From NCBI GenBank assembly GCA_010092695.1, contig JAADJJ010000001.1, positions 1,116,001 to 1,180,000 of the forward strand: 64,000 nt of DNA. Reading direction: 5' to 3'. The notes under the pieces were generated by a model. The model was not told the origin of the DNA and did no database searches. It saw only the letters and a list, made by a program, of their open reading frames with translations. Positions 1-7,981 of the stretch are shown piece after piece. How positions within the stretch are numbered: position 1 is the first letter of the stretch; every line of letters begins with the position of its first letter. Made by a program: the position numbers and the translations under genes. Origin of the DNA: Enterobacteriaceae bacterium 4M9 (lineage in GTDB: Bacteria > Pseudomonadota > Gammaproteobacteria > Enterobacterales > Enterobacteriaceae).

Positions 1-268
1 GGCGCCCGGTAAGAAAGGTGGGCGCCAGCAGTTCGCTGCGGGGGACGACCTCCCCATTGCCGTTGCGCGAAGCAAGGGTTGTGGGGAGGTACTCTTTGAG
101 CGCCACGGCACGCTGGTATTGTGGGTCGAACGCCCGGTAAACCAGGCTGAACCCACCCTCACCGATGACCTGCTCAATGACCAGTCCACCCAGCGAGTGC
201 CCCGGTGCCAGCGCCAGCGCGCGGCAGCCGGGGCTTAACGTGGAAAAGGATGTGCAGGTGCTGACCAT
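1..268 (-). CDS. ppkA: T6SS-associated Ser/Thr protein kinase, PpkA type (partial, N-terminal 89 codons)
   Basis: Reading the minus strand from the ATG at 268 gives about 89 residues that run off the window edge. A glycine-rich nucleotide loop (GEGGFSLVYRA, about residues 36-46) is followed by the VALKEYLP strand carrying the invariant ATP-binding lysine (about residue 58), the opening of a Hanks-type kinase domain. The gene starts only 6 bp after the clpV stop, so it is probably the last or next-to-last gene of the T6SS operon. In systems of the P. aeruginosa HSI-1 type, PpkA phosphorylates the FHA protein and PppA reverses this; both partners are encoded upstream here. The catalytic loop, any transmembrane segment and any periplasmic sensor lie outside the window, so only the kinase N-terminus is seen. 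The assignment to T6SS control rests on context. Confidence 0.85.
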   Translation of the reverse strand, partial: MVSTCTSFSTLSPGCRALALAPGHSLGGLVIEQVIGEGGFSLVYRAFDPQYQRAVALKEYLPTTLASRNGNGEVVPRSELLAPTFLTGR

Positions 269-274
269 CGGTGA

Positions 275-2890
275 CTAGACCTGAAAATCACAGGTGAAGT
301 TTTTATCGTCATAGCCAATGTGCAGGTGCCGGTACTGCTGCAACTGTGCATTCGCCGTCAGCAACCGATGGCTGATTTGCGGCAGCAGCGTATTGGTGAG
401 GATGTTATCCACCAGTCGGCCTCCGGACTCTACCTCGGTGCAGCGGCTGACGATTTGCGCAATCACCTGGTCATCAAACGTGCAGGTCATATGGTGATTT
501 TCCTGTAGCCGACGCCGGATGCGCTCAAGCTGAAGCTTCACAATATCGCTCAGTACGGCGTCGCTCAGGGGATAATAAGGAATCACCATCATGCGCCCCA
601 GCAGTGCGGCGGGGAAGACGCGCAGAAGCGGGTCGCGCAGCGCCGCGGTCAACTGCTCAGGGTCTGGCAACATCTGTGGGTCCGCGCAGAGGGCGCTGAC
701 AACCTCGCTGCCTACGTTGGAGGTCAGGATGATAATGGTATTGCTGAAATCCACCCGCAACCCTTCGCCGTCTTCCATCCAGCCTTTATCGAACACCTGG
801 TAGAAGATTTCATGCACGTCCGGATGCGCTTTTTCGACCTCATCGAGCAGGATGACGCTGTAGGGACGCCGACGTACTGCTTCGGTCAGCACACCGCCTT
901 CGCCGTAGCCGACGTAACCTGGCGGCGCTCCCTTGAGCGTCGATACAGTGTGCGACTCCTGGAACTCGCTCATGTTGATGGTTACCACGTTGCGCTCGCC
1001 GCCGTAAAAACTCTCGGCCAGCGCATGTGCGGTTTCGGTTTTGCCGACCCCGGAAGGCCCGCACAGCATAAAAACGCCGATGGGTTTGTTCGGGTCATCA
1101 AGGCTTGCGCGCGAGGTAATAAGGCGGCTGGCAATCGCATCCAGCCCGTGCTTCTGGCCAATCACGCGCTGGTTGAGGGTATCGGCAAGCCCGAGCACCG
1201 ACTCAATTTCGCTTTTCATCATGCGCCCCAGCGGGATGCCGGTCCAGTCGGCTACCACGCTGGCAATAATGTTGGCATCCACCGTCGGGAAAATGAGCGG
1301 GTCGTTATTCTGCACTTCATCAAGACGCTGCTGTTGTTCGGCAAGCTCGGCGCGCAGTGCGGCGTTATCCTGCTCACTCTCGCTATCCTCAGCGGCTAAC
1401 CGGGCGCGTAGCGCAATAATATCGTTCACCAGCGCCAGTTCACTGTGCCAGCGGGCGCTGAGTGCTGACAACTGCGCCTGCACCTGCTCAAGCTCGGCGG
1501 CAATTTTCGCTGCCCGTTGCTCGTCGCCTGCGCCGATGCGCGCATCGCGCAGCGCGACGTCTCGTTCAGTTTCCAGCGCCTCAATGCGGTGGCGGCAGTG
1601 TTCTACCGGGCCTGGCTCCGCGTGCTGGCTGATAGCGCAGCGTGCGCAGGCGGTATCAAGCAGGCTGATGGCTTTGTCCGGCAACTGGCGGTCGGTGATA
1701 TAGCGGTGAGAAAGGCGCACTGCGGCTTCTACCGCTTCGTCCAGCAGGATGATTCGGTGATGCTGCTCTAGTGTGGGGCGCAGGTGGCGCAGCATGAGAA
1801 TTGCTTTTTTCTCATCAGGCTCCTGCACCTTTACCACCTGGAAGCGGCGGGTCAGGGCCGGGTCTTTCTCAATGTACTTTTTATATTCCGACCAGGTGGT
1901 GGCACCGATGGTGCGCAATTGCCCACGGGCGAGGGCAGGCTTCATCAGGTTGGCGGCATCGCCGGTTCCCTGGCTGCCGCCTGCGCCAATCAGGGTATGA
2001 ATTTCATCCACAAACAGAATAATGGGCGACGGGCTGGACTGAACTTCATCAATTACTTCGCGTAGCCGCTGTTCAAATTCGCCTTTGGCACCGGCACCGG
2101 CCTGCAACATCCCCATATCAAGCAGGTAGAGCGTGACATCACGTAGCCGGGGCGGCACTTCGCCGCTGGCGATGCGTGCGGCCAGCCCTTCCACCACCGC
2201 CGTTTTCCCGACACCGGCCTCGCCGGTCAGCAGCGGGTTGTTCTGACGCCGCCGCATCAGGATATCCACCAACTGGCGAATCTCTTCATCACGTCCGGTG
2301 ACCGGGTCCAGTTCACCAAGGCGCGCTTTTTCAGTCAGGTTACTGCCGTACTGTTCCAGCACGCTTTTGCCGTTGTTGCCGGGCGTTACGGCATCGGGCG
2401 CGGCGCTGTCGTGCTCGACTGAGCGGGCGACAATCAGCGCAAACTGCTGCTCCAGCGTTTCGCTGTTAATGCGTGAGAAGGCAGGCGAGATAGCCAGTAG
2501 CTGGTGGTACAGGCTGGCGGTGGTCAGCAGGCCGAGCAGCAGATGGCCGCCGCGAATCTGGCGGGCGTTAAACGTCAGAGAGCTAATCGCCCAGGTGCGT
2601 TCTACTGCGTTATCGATATGCTCAGACAGGTCAGATACCGAACTGGCGCCACGCGGCAGGCGGTCAATTGCCGCCACGATATCCTCACCGAGCTTTCCAG
2701 CGTCGATGTCGAAATAGCGAATAATGTGCTGCCAGTCACCGTCGCTGTTCTGCATTAACTGGTGAGCCCAGTGCGGCAGTTCAACGTAGGGGTTGCCGCG
2801 CAGCTTACAGAACGACGTGGCGTTTTCCAGGCTGCTCAGTAGCAGGCTATTGAGTTTACCAAACAGGACGGCACGGCTGATTTCACTCAT
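275..2890 (-). CDS. tssH: T6SS sheath-disassembly ATPase ClpV/TssH
   Basis: An 871-residue Hsp100/Clp AAA+ protein. The N domain (about 1-165) recognises contracted sheath in this family. Walker A of the first ATPase module is GEAGVGKT at residues 223-230, with Walker B ILFVDEIH at 291-298; the second Walker A is GPSGVGKT at 611-618. An Ala/Glu/Gln-rich coiled-coil middle domain lies between about 430 and 530. The family unfolds contracted TssB/TssC sheath in the cytoplasm so that subunits can be reused. The ATG at 2890 is preceded by a GGGAG ribosome-binding site. It follows tssG after a 57-bp gap, and a kinase gene follows 6 bp downstream. General ClpB is the main alternative, but the T6SS neighbours and N domain favour ClpV. 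Confidence 0.96.
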   Translation of the reverse strand: MSEISRAVLFGKLNSLLLSSLENATSFCKLRGNPYVELPHWAHQLMQNSDGDWQHIIRYFDIDAGKLGEDIVAAIDRLPRGASSVSDLSEHIDNAVERTWAISSLTFNARQIRGGHLLLGLLTTASLYHQLLAISPAFSRINSETLEQQFALIVARSVEHDSAAPDAVTPGNNGKSVLEQYGSNLTEKARLGELDPVTGRDEEIRQLVDILMRRRQNNPLLTGEAGVGKTAVVEGLAARIASGEVPPRLRDVTLYLLDMGMLQAGAGAKGEFEQRLREVIDEVQSSPSPIILFVDEIHTLIGAGGSQGTGDAANLMKPALARGQLRTIGATTWSEYKKYIEKDPALTRRFQVVKVQEPDEKKAILMLRHLRPTLEQHHRIILLDEAVEAAVRLSHRYITDRQLPDKAISLLDTACARCAISQHAEPGPVEHCRHRIEALETERDVALRDARIGAGDEQRAAKIAAELEQVQAQLSALSARWHSELALVNDIIALRARLAAEDSESEQDNAALRAELAEQQQRLDEVQNNDPLIFPTVDANIIASVVADWTGIPLGRMMKSEIESVLGLADTLNQRVIGQKHGLDAIASRLITSRASLDDPNKPIGVFMLCGPSGVGKTETAHALAESFYGGERNVVTINMSEFQESHTVSTLKGAPPGYVGYGEGGVLTEAVRRRPYSVILLDEVEKAHPDVHEIFYQVFDKGWMEDGEGLRVDFSNTIIILTSNVGSEVVSALCADPQMLPDPEQLTAALRDPLLRVFPAALLGRMMVIPYYPLSDAVLSDIVKLQLERIRRRLQENHHMTCTFDDQVIAQIVSRCTEVESGGRLVDNILTNTLLPQISHRLLTANAQLQQYRHLHIGYDDKNFTCDFQV

Positions 2891-2947
2891 GATACTCCCT
2901 TACTATGGTGTTTTTTATAGTGTGTTGCGGCGCGCATGACCCGCACC

Positions 2948-3961
2948 TTAGTGCGCAATCCCCTGCGGGGAGTACACCAGTTCGTCGGCGTGGTTGCGGT
3001 GGTTCGCATCGCGCAACCAACTGCTCAGGCCAAGACGCTGGCTCCCTCCAGCTGCGGCTCTGCTGACCTCTTCTTTGCGCAGAATCAGCCGCACGTCCCA
3101 CAGATATTCAATGCCGACGTAGTGATGTACCCAGTCGCGCAGCGCGATAGCCAGTTCACCGCCAGGCAGAAAGCGTTGGTAGTGGTGCAGCGACATCGGT
3201 CCCAGTTCAATACGGAACTTGCACTGCACGTCGCGCACCATGCGCCCCAGAAAAGCGTCTGTTCCCAGGCGCTGCGCCAGCCCTGCATCGAGCCGGGTTT
3301 GTTGCTCTGGCGCCACGGCTATCCAGACCGGCACGTTTTCGCGCACCCGCACCGGTATTTCAAAATAGTGATGCAGAATTTTCTCCAGCCCTTCGGCGCT
3401 GCGACGCTGGCGCACCAGATGCCCGGCCATAAAATATTTCGCGTGCGTCGGCAGGCTGTCTCGTGGCGCAAGTGAGGTGGCACCCATACCGACCAGGCTT
3501 GAGAAATAATGGGTGAATGCCCGATCGTCGTGCCGGTCCAGCGACACCGTCGGCTGGCTGTTTGCCCAGGCGCGGTAAAAAAGCAGGATCAGCCGGTGGT
3601 GGAACAGGTTGATAAAGTCGAGCAGCGTGCTGTCCTGGTTGTGCAGGTAACGCTCGCGTACGTACTCGGTAAAATGCAGCGGCAGCGGGCCATTGGGGCC
3701 AAACAGCCCAAAGCTGTAAATCAGCAACTGGTGCAACGGGCTGTCTTCTATGGGACCGGCGCTGGCAAGAGTGGAGGGCGCAAACGACAGCGAGGGCTGC
3801 TGACCCAGGCGAATCGGCTCCTGGTGAGGATGCGGTGCGCGCCCGAGCGGCCACTCAAACCCGCCCTGGGCATCAATCAGGCGCAGCACCTGGAACAAAT
3901 CGTGTTCGTAAGGGTGCGCTGTTAATCGCGTCCAGAAATCGGCACTCAGTGTCTGGCTCAT
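2948..3961 (-). CDS. tssG: T6SS baseplate subunit TssG
   Basis: The protein is 337 residues from the ATG at 3961 (MSQTLSADFW). A longer frame reaching 4087 is open, but the chosen start overlaps the tssF stop as ATGA and begins where TssG proteins normally begin. The N-terminal part carries the family's recognisable pattern (DLFQVLRLID, then a GPLPLHFTEYVRER segment near residues 100-115). TssG forms the baseplate wedge with TssE and TssF in the cytoplasm under the TssJLM membrane complex. Gene order tssE-tssF-tssG is the usual one and translation is probably coupled to tssF. Confidence 0.94.
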   Translation of the reverse strand: MSQTLSADFWTRLTAHPYEHDLFQVLRLIDAQGGFEWPLGRAPHPHQEPIRLGQQPSLSFAPSTLASAGPIEDSPLHQLLIYSFGLFGPNGPLPLHFTEYVRERYLHNQDSTLLDFINLFHHRLILLFYRAWANSQPTVSLDRHDDRAFTHYFSSLVGMGATSLAPRDSLPTHAKYFMAGHLVRQRRSAEGLEKILHHYFEIPVRVRENVPVWIAVAPEQQTRLDAGLAQRLGTDAFLGRMVRDVQCKFRIELGPMSLHHYQRFLPGGELAIALRDWVHHYVGIEYLWDVRLILRKEEVSRAAAGGSQRLGLSSWLRDANHRNHADELVYSPQGIAH

Positions 3962-5841
3962 AGCAACGTTCTCCGGCCAACGCGCGCCGGCCAGCGCGCA
4001 ATATTGCCGCGCTGCGGGGTGCTCAGTGAAGTTGTGACAAAGGCGTTTAGCGTCACAATGCGGCTGAATAATTGCTCCAGCACGCAACCCAACAGATAAG
4101 GCGTGCCGCCGGAGAACGCCTGCTCGTCAATGGTCAGGTCAACGGCAATTCCGCGGGCAAAGACCACCGGGCCAGGGACTGGCGAGCGCTGGTAGGTTGG
4201 CGTCAGGCGACAGTGCTTCACGCCGTTAATCTCTTTATGAATTTGCGGTTCGTCGAGGCGGGCGTACAGCGTCAGCAGTTCACGCAGCGTGGTCGCACTT
4301 TGCGCCTCGTCACCTTCCATCAGGCTCAGGTAATCAAGCTGAAGCTGGCTTATCAGCCCCCAGGAAATACGCCCTTCTGCCAGCGCAGCGCGGGGTGACG
4401 ACGGCGGCTTCCTTAGCGTGATTTTTTCGATGGGGATAGAGTCAGACATGCTAAACGACAGCATTTCGAGGTTTTGCAGCAGCAACGGCAGATCGCGGTT
4501 GGTCACCAGCACATCCGCGGTGATGTACTCAAGCTCCTGGCGCCAGGGCGCGTGCTGGGCGTCAACCAGTGACAAAAACACTTCCGAGCCGCTGTAACTG
4601 CTGCGCGTACCGTGCCGCAGGCTTTTTGACGACAGCGGGCGCGGCGCACGGCGCTGGGAGAAATAGGCGCCGTAGTTTTGCCCATCGCGCCCCTGTGTGG
4701 AGTAAAACGGCCGAAACTCCTGCTCATGCTGGTAATTTTCTGGCGTGCCCCACAGCCGCTGGACTGAAAACACCTCGTAATCCAGCGGCTGGATGTTGTC
4801 GACCACCAGATGGTATTCACTGGTTTGATTGTTCAGCGTAATGCGGTCCGCTACCCGAGAAAAAAGGTTAATGACCGGCGTGCAGTGCAATGAGAAGTAA
4901 CTGGCGTCCACGCGTTTTGCCAGCGTCGGCATGCTTTTATCAAGCAGCAGGATAATCTCAAACTCCCTGGCTGCCGCGCCCTGTTCCCGGCAGGCGGTGA
5001 ACAGGGGCGCGAGCCCGCTGACGCTGAAAAAGCGAAAACGGGCCGGGAAAGCAAAATACTCCTGCAACAGCCGGTAGCCGTCGAAATTGCGCAGGTCGTT
5101 GGGCAGTAAGGCCTGGCTGGACTCGAACCCTTCGTGGCGTAGCTGGTTTTTCGCCAGATAGTGGCGCAGCGCGGGCTGGCCTGCGGGCTGGCACAGCATG
5201 CCCACCGTGTGCTGCATCATCAGTTCAAGCAGCTGTACAGCTTCAATATCTGGCCCACTGAGATAGAACGTCAGCTTATCCAGGCTGATGTCGTCGGGCG
5301 TCACCTGGTCGTCCAGGCGCACGCGCAGGCGCAGCGCGCTCTGGCACGCCTCGCGGCGAATACCGGCTACGTTGGCAATGTCCTGCGGCGGGGCTTCGAG
5401 GGCCGCCTGGCTTATGGTGAGCGGGTAGAGCATCACATCGTGGGCGGTGCGGTACTTGCAGGTGATTCCGCGCTTTTGCAGGGCGTCACTGTTCATCACC
5501 GTTCCGGCAGGTACAAGAAAGCCGCCGTTAATATTACCTTTGCGTGCGTCAGGCTGGAGCTCGACAATGGCCATTGACGGCGTGGGCGCCAGATAGTTGG
5601 GATAAATCATCTCCAGCATGCGCTGAGAAAAACGCGGGAATTCGGCATCCATTTTCAGCTGAATGCGCGAAGTCAGAAAGGCGAAGCCTTCCATCAGCCG
5701 TTCCACGTAAGGGTCGTTAACCTCAATACCCTGCATGCCCAGGCGACCGGCAACTTTAGGGTAGCTGGCCGCAAATTCCGCACCCATTTCGCGCAGATAG
5801 TTCAGTTCGCGGTTGTAGTACTCCAGTAACCGACTGTCCAT
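3958..5841 (-). CDS. tssF: T6SS baseplate subunit TssF
   Basis: A 627-residue protein opening with MDSRLLEYYNRELNYLREMG, the characteristic N-terminus of the TssF/VasA family, followed by EFAASYPKVAGRLGM and a VERLMEGFAFLTSRIQ segment. The length is within the usual range of about 590-630. Two copies of TssF with one TssG build each baseplate wedge. The gene lies 3 bp after tssE and overlaps tssG by 4 bp, so the three wedge genes are a tightly coupled set. Nothing indicates truncation or a frameshift. Confidence 0.96.
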   Translation of the reverse strand: MDSRLLEYYNRELNYLREMGAEFAASYPKVAGRLGMQGIEVNDPYVERLMEGFAFLTSRIQLKMDAEFPRFSQRMLEMIYPNYLAPTPSMAIVELQPDARKGNINGGFLVPAGTVMNSDALQKRGITCKYRTAHDVMLYPLTISQAALEAPPQDIANVAGIRREACQSALRLRVRLDDQVTPDDISLDKLTFYLSGPDIEAVQLLELMMQHTVGMLCQPAGQPALRHYLAKNQLRHEGFESSQALLPNDLRNFDGYRLLQEYFAFPARFRFFSVSGLAPLFTACREQGAAAREFEIILLLDKSMPTLAKRVDASYFSLHCTPVINLFSRVADRITLNNQTSEYHLVVDNIQPLDYEVFSVQRLWGTPENYQHEQEFRPFYSTQGRDGQNYGAYFSQRRAPRPLSSKSLRHGTRSSYSGSEVFLSLVDAQHAPWRQELEYITADVLVTNRDLPLLLQNLEMLSFSMSDSIPIEKITLRKPPSSPRAALAEGRISWGLISQLQLDYLSLMEGDEAQSATTLRELLTLYARLDEPQIHKEINGVKHCRLTPTYQRSPVPGPVVFARGIAVDLTIDEQAFSGGTPYLLGCVLEQLFSRIVTLNAFVTTSLSTPQRGNIARWPARVGRRTLL

Positions 5842-5844
5842 ATA

Positions 5845-6375
5845 TCACCCTATATCCCTGAGATTGAAATAGCCGTTTTCCAGATCGATGTCTGAGCGAA
5901 AGCAGAACTCCAGTGGCCAGGGCGAGCACCATAGCTGGCCGCGGATTTCAATGGACAGCACGTTATGGCTGTCCAGTTCGTCGCGCCCGGAGATACACCG
6001 TAGCTGGAGTTGTTCAGGGATAATGCGCGGTTCAAAGCTCAGGATGGCCTGGGTGAGGTTTTTCTGGATGTCCGGCCATTCGATTTCCGACATGCGGCGG
6101 CCCGCCAGCGGCGTGATGCCGTAGTTCACTGTCGAGCGCCGTACCTCGGAAAAGGCCTTCAGGTCAATCTGCGCCTCGTTGTTGTTGCAGTTAAACAGCC
6201 ACTGCAAATCGCGCAGAATGATTTTGCGCAGCACGCTGTGGGAGATGCTGCGGTTTGACTCTGCCTCACGCTTTTTCTGCGGCTCCAGGTCGGTCAGCCG
6301 GTCAAACAGCGTGGGAAAAAGCTGGCTGCGGGGCGACACGGTATCGCGCTTTTTGCGTGACTGCGGCCCGTTCAT
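5845..6375 (-). CDS. tssE: T6SS baseplate gp25-like subunit TssE
   Basis: A 176-residue protein of the T4 gp25-like lysozyme-fold family, which in T6SS is structural and not enzymatic. After a charged N-terminus (SRKKRDTVSPRSQLFPTLFDRLTD) comes the conserved region, with VNYGITPLAGRRMSE near the middle and IEIRGQLW toward the end. The family joins the sheath to the baseplate. The start overlaps the tagJ stop by 4 bp (ATGA), and tssF follows 3 bp after the stop. It is slightly longer than many TssE proteins because of the N-terminal extension. Confidence 0.93.
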   Translation of the reverse strand: MNGPQSRKKRDTVSPRSQLFPTLFDRLTDLEPQKKREAESNRSISHSVLRKIILRDLQWLFNCNNNEAQIDLKAFSEVRRSTVNYGITPLAGRRMSEIEWPDIQKNLTQAILSFEPRIIPEQLQLRCISGRDELDSHNVLSIEIRGQLWCSPWPLEFCFRSDIDLENGYFNLRDIG

Positions 6376-7190
6376 TGCAGCGCCTCCTCCCGAAACTGGA
6401 TACTGCGCAGGGGCAGGATCGCAAACTCGTCGTTATCAGTCAGCAGGGTTTTCTGCCCTATGCCCGTGTAGTGGCCCTCCCGCCCGAGCGTCAGCCAGTC
6501 GGTCTTGCGGCCCAGGCGGAACTCATCCGGCGTGTCTTCCAACAGCGGGTAACGCGCCGGGATTTGACAGACCTGCTGCCTGCCCGAGCGCCATTTCACC
6601 ATGGCGTGCGCCCACACCAGGTGCACGACGTTTTGCGGTGCCTGGAAGGTGATGCTCTCAAGCTCGGCGTAAGGAACCCAGCAGTAGCGGCTATCAATAA
6701 TCAGCTCGCACACGGGCCCCAGTCGGCTGTCGGCATCCGCCAGCCAGTTGAACGACTCGCGCACCGTTTCCTCTTTATCACGGGCAAGCAATAGCTCGCC
6801 TCCGCTGGCGGCGGCCAGTTCGAATGCCTCATCGCGCACATCACAGGCGCGGGCGTTTTCCATGCCCATCGCACTGACCAGCATGGTCATCCACGCCTGC
6901 GGCGGCGTGAGAAACTCAGGAGCGGCCTGGGCGCGGAACACGCGCTCGCGCTGGATTTCCGCAGCCACGGTGTCGGTAAGCTGCTGGGTCGTGGGTTTGG
7001 CTACCGGGGTCAGTGCCTGCCAGGCTTGTAGCTGAACGCGCCCGCGCGCCCAGTCGCCATGTAGCAGCAAGAGTTGTACCCAGGTGGCGCGTGGGTCAGC
7101 GCTGCCGGGGGCAGCCTTCACTGCCGCCTCGGCGAGGGCCACAGAGTCAGACAGGCTGTGGTCATGCAACAGAGCATCTAATGATTTCAT
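6372..7190 (-). CDS. tagJ: T6SS accessory protein TagJ (ImpE family)
   Basis: A 272-residue ImpE-family protein. The N-terminal half is Ala/Leu-rich and helical, in the style of tetratricopeptide repeats (LAEAAVKAAPGSADPRATWVQ). The C-terminal half has the family-specific block with FNWLADADSRLGPVCE, YCWVPYAELESI and EFRLGRKTDWL. In P. aeruginosa HSI-1, TagJ binds TssB and ClpV and is dispensable for basic secretion. Only some T6SS lineages carry it, so its presence links this cluster to the HSI-1-like group. It overlaps pppA and tssE by 4 bp each, which implies translational coupling. Confidence 0.9.
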   Translation of the reverse strand: MKSLDALLHDHSLSDSVALAEAAVKAAPGSADPRATWVQLLLLHGDWARGRVQLQAWQALTPVAKPTTQQLTDTVAAEIQRERVFRAQAAPEFLTPPQAWMTMLVSAMGMENARACDVRDEAFELAAASGGELLLARDKEETVRESFNWLADADSRLGPVCELIIDSRYCWVPYAELESITFQAPQNVVHLVWAHAMVKWRSGRQQVCQIPARYPLLEDTPDEFRLGRKTDWLTLGREGHYTGIGQKTLLTDNDEFAILPLRSIQFREEALQ

Positions 7191-7981
7191 GGGGTATCTC
7201 CAGAATCGGTAGAAGAAGAGGGCGGCATAATGAGATGTTCATCCAGCGGCAGCATTTGCAGCAGCGTGGCTTCCTGCGGTGAGCCAACCCAGACCGCAAT
7301 GGCACTGTAGTTATCTGCGCTGGGCTGTGCAGAGGACAGATTTTCGATAAGCATCAGCCACTCTTGCGGGCTTTGTGACAGGCGCAGCGTATGCTCCAGC
7401 ATCGCCACGTTATAGCGCTGCCAGAAACCGTCGCTACACAGCAAAAACGCGTCACCGTCACTGAGATCCAACGTTGAACTGAAACTGGGGCTGGTCGTGT
7501 CATCCCCGAGCGCGCAGTACAGCAGGTTGTCCGGTGCGGTGCCTTGCTGGAAGCCGGCGTCGCGCATTTTCTGCGCTAGGCTGTGGTCGCGGGTGGCCTG
7601 GCAGATATAGCCGTTACGAAACAGATAAAGCCGACTGTCGCCCGCGTGTATCCAGTGCGCCTGCTGGCTTTGTCGGTCAATAAATAGCGTCACCAGCGTA
7701 GTGCGCATACGGCTGCTTTCCCGGCTCTGCGCTTGTTGCATTACCTGCTGTAGCTGGTCAATCAGAGCTGGCGCGTCTTGCGGCGGACATGGTTTGCCCT
7801 GGCTTGCGTGTCTGAGCATAAAGTGACAGGCAAGCGACGCCGCACGCGCGCCGCCTTCATCCCCCGCAACGCCGTCACACAGCACAAAACAGGCGGCGTG
7901 CTCCCCGAGGTAGTGCCCGGTTTTATCCTGGTTTTCTGCGCGGCTGCCGCGCTGCGAGCAGGAAAAGGTCTCTATCTTCAT
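7187..7981 (-). CDS. pppA: PP2C-type Ser/Thr phosphatase PppA of the T6SS
   Basis: A 264-residue PP2C-family metal-dependent phosphatase. Visible family motifs are GSRAENQDKTG near the N-terminus, VLCDGVAGDEGG with metal-binding aspartates (about residues 33-44), HAGDSRLYLFRNG in the middle and LLCSDGFW toward the C-terminus. In the HSI-1 system PppA dephosphorylates the FHA protein and counteracts PpkA, resetting the apparatus. It overlaps tagH at the start and tagJ at the stop by 4 bp each. No signal peptide is seen, so it acts in the cytoplasm. Confidence 0.93.
   Translation of the reverse strand: MKIETFSCSQRGSRAENQDKTGHYLGEHAACFVLCDGVAGDEGGARAASLACHFMLRHASQGKPCPPQDAPALIDQLQQVMQQAQSRESSRMRTTLVTLFIDRQSQQAHWIHAGDSRLYLFRNGYICQATRDHSLAQKMRDAGFQQGTAPDNLLYCALGDDTTSPSFSSTLDLSDGDAFLLCSDGFWQRYNVAMLEHTLRLSQSPQEWLMLIENLSSAQPSADNYSAIAVWVGSPQEATLLQMLPLDEHLIMPPSSSTDSGDTP

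Noticed and set aside
812..1399. Plus-strand open frame of 195 codons inside clpV
   Set aside because: It is antisense to a well-supported AAA+ gene, has low-complexity composition and no recognisable domain.
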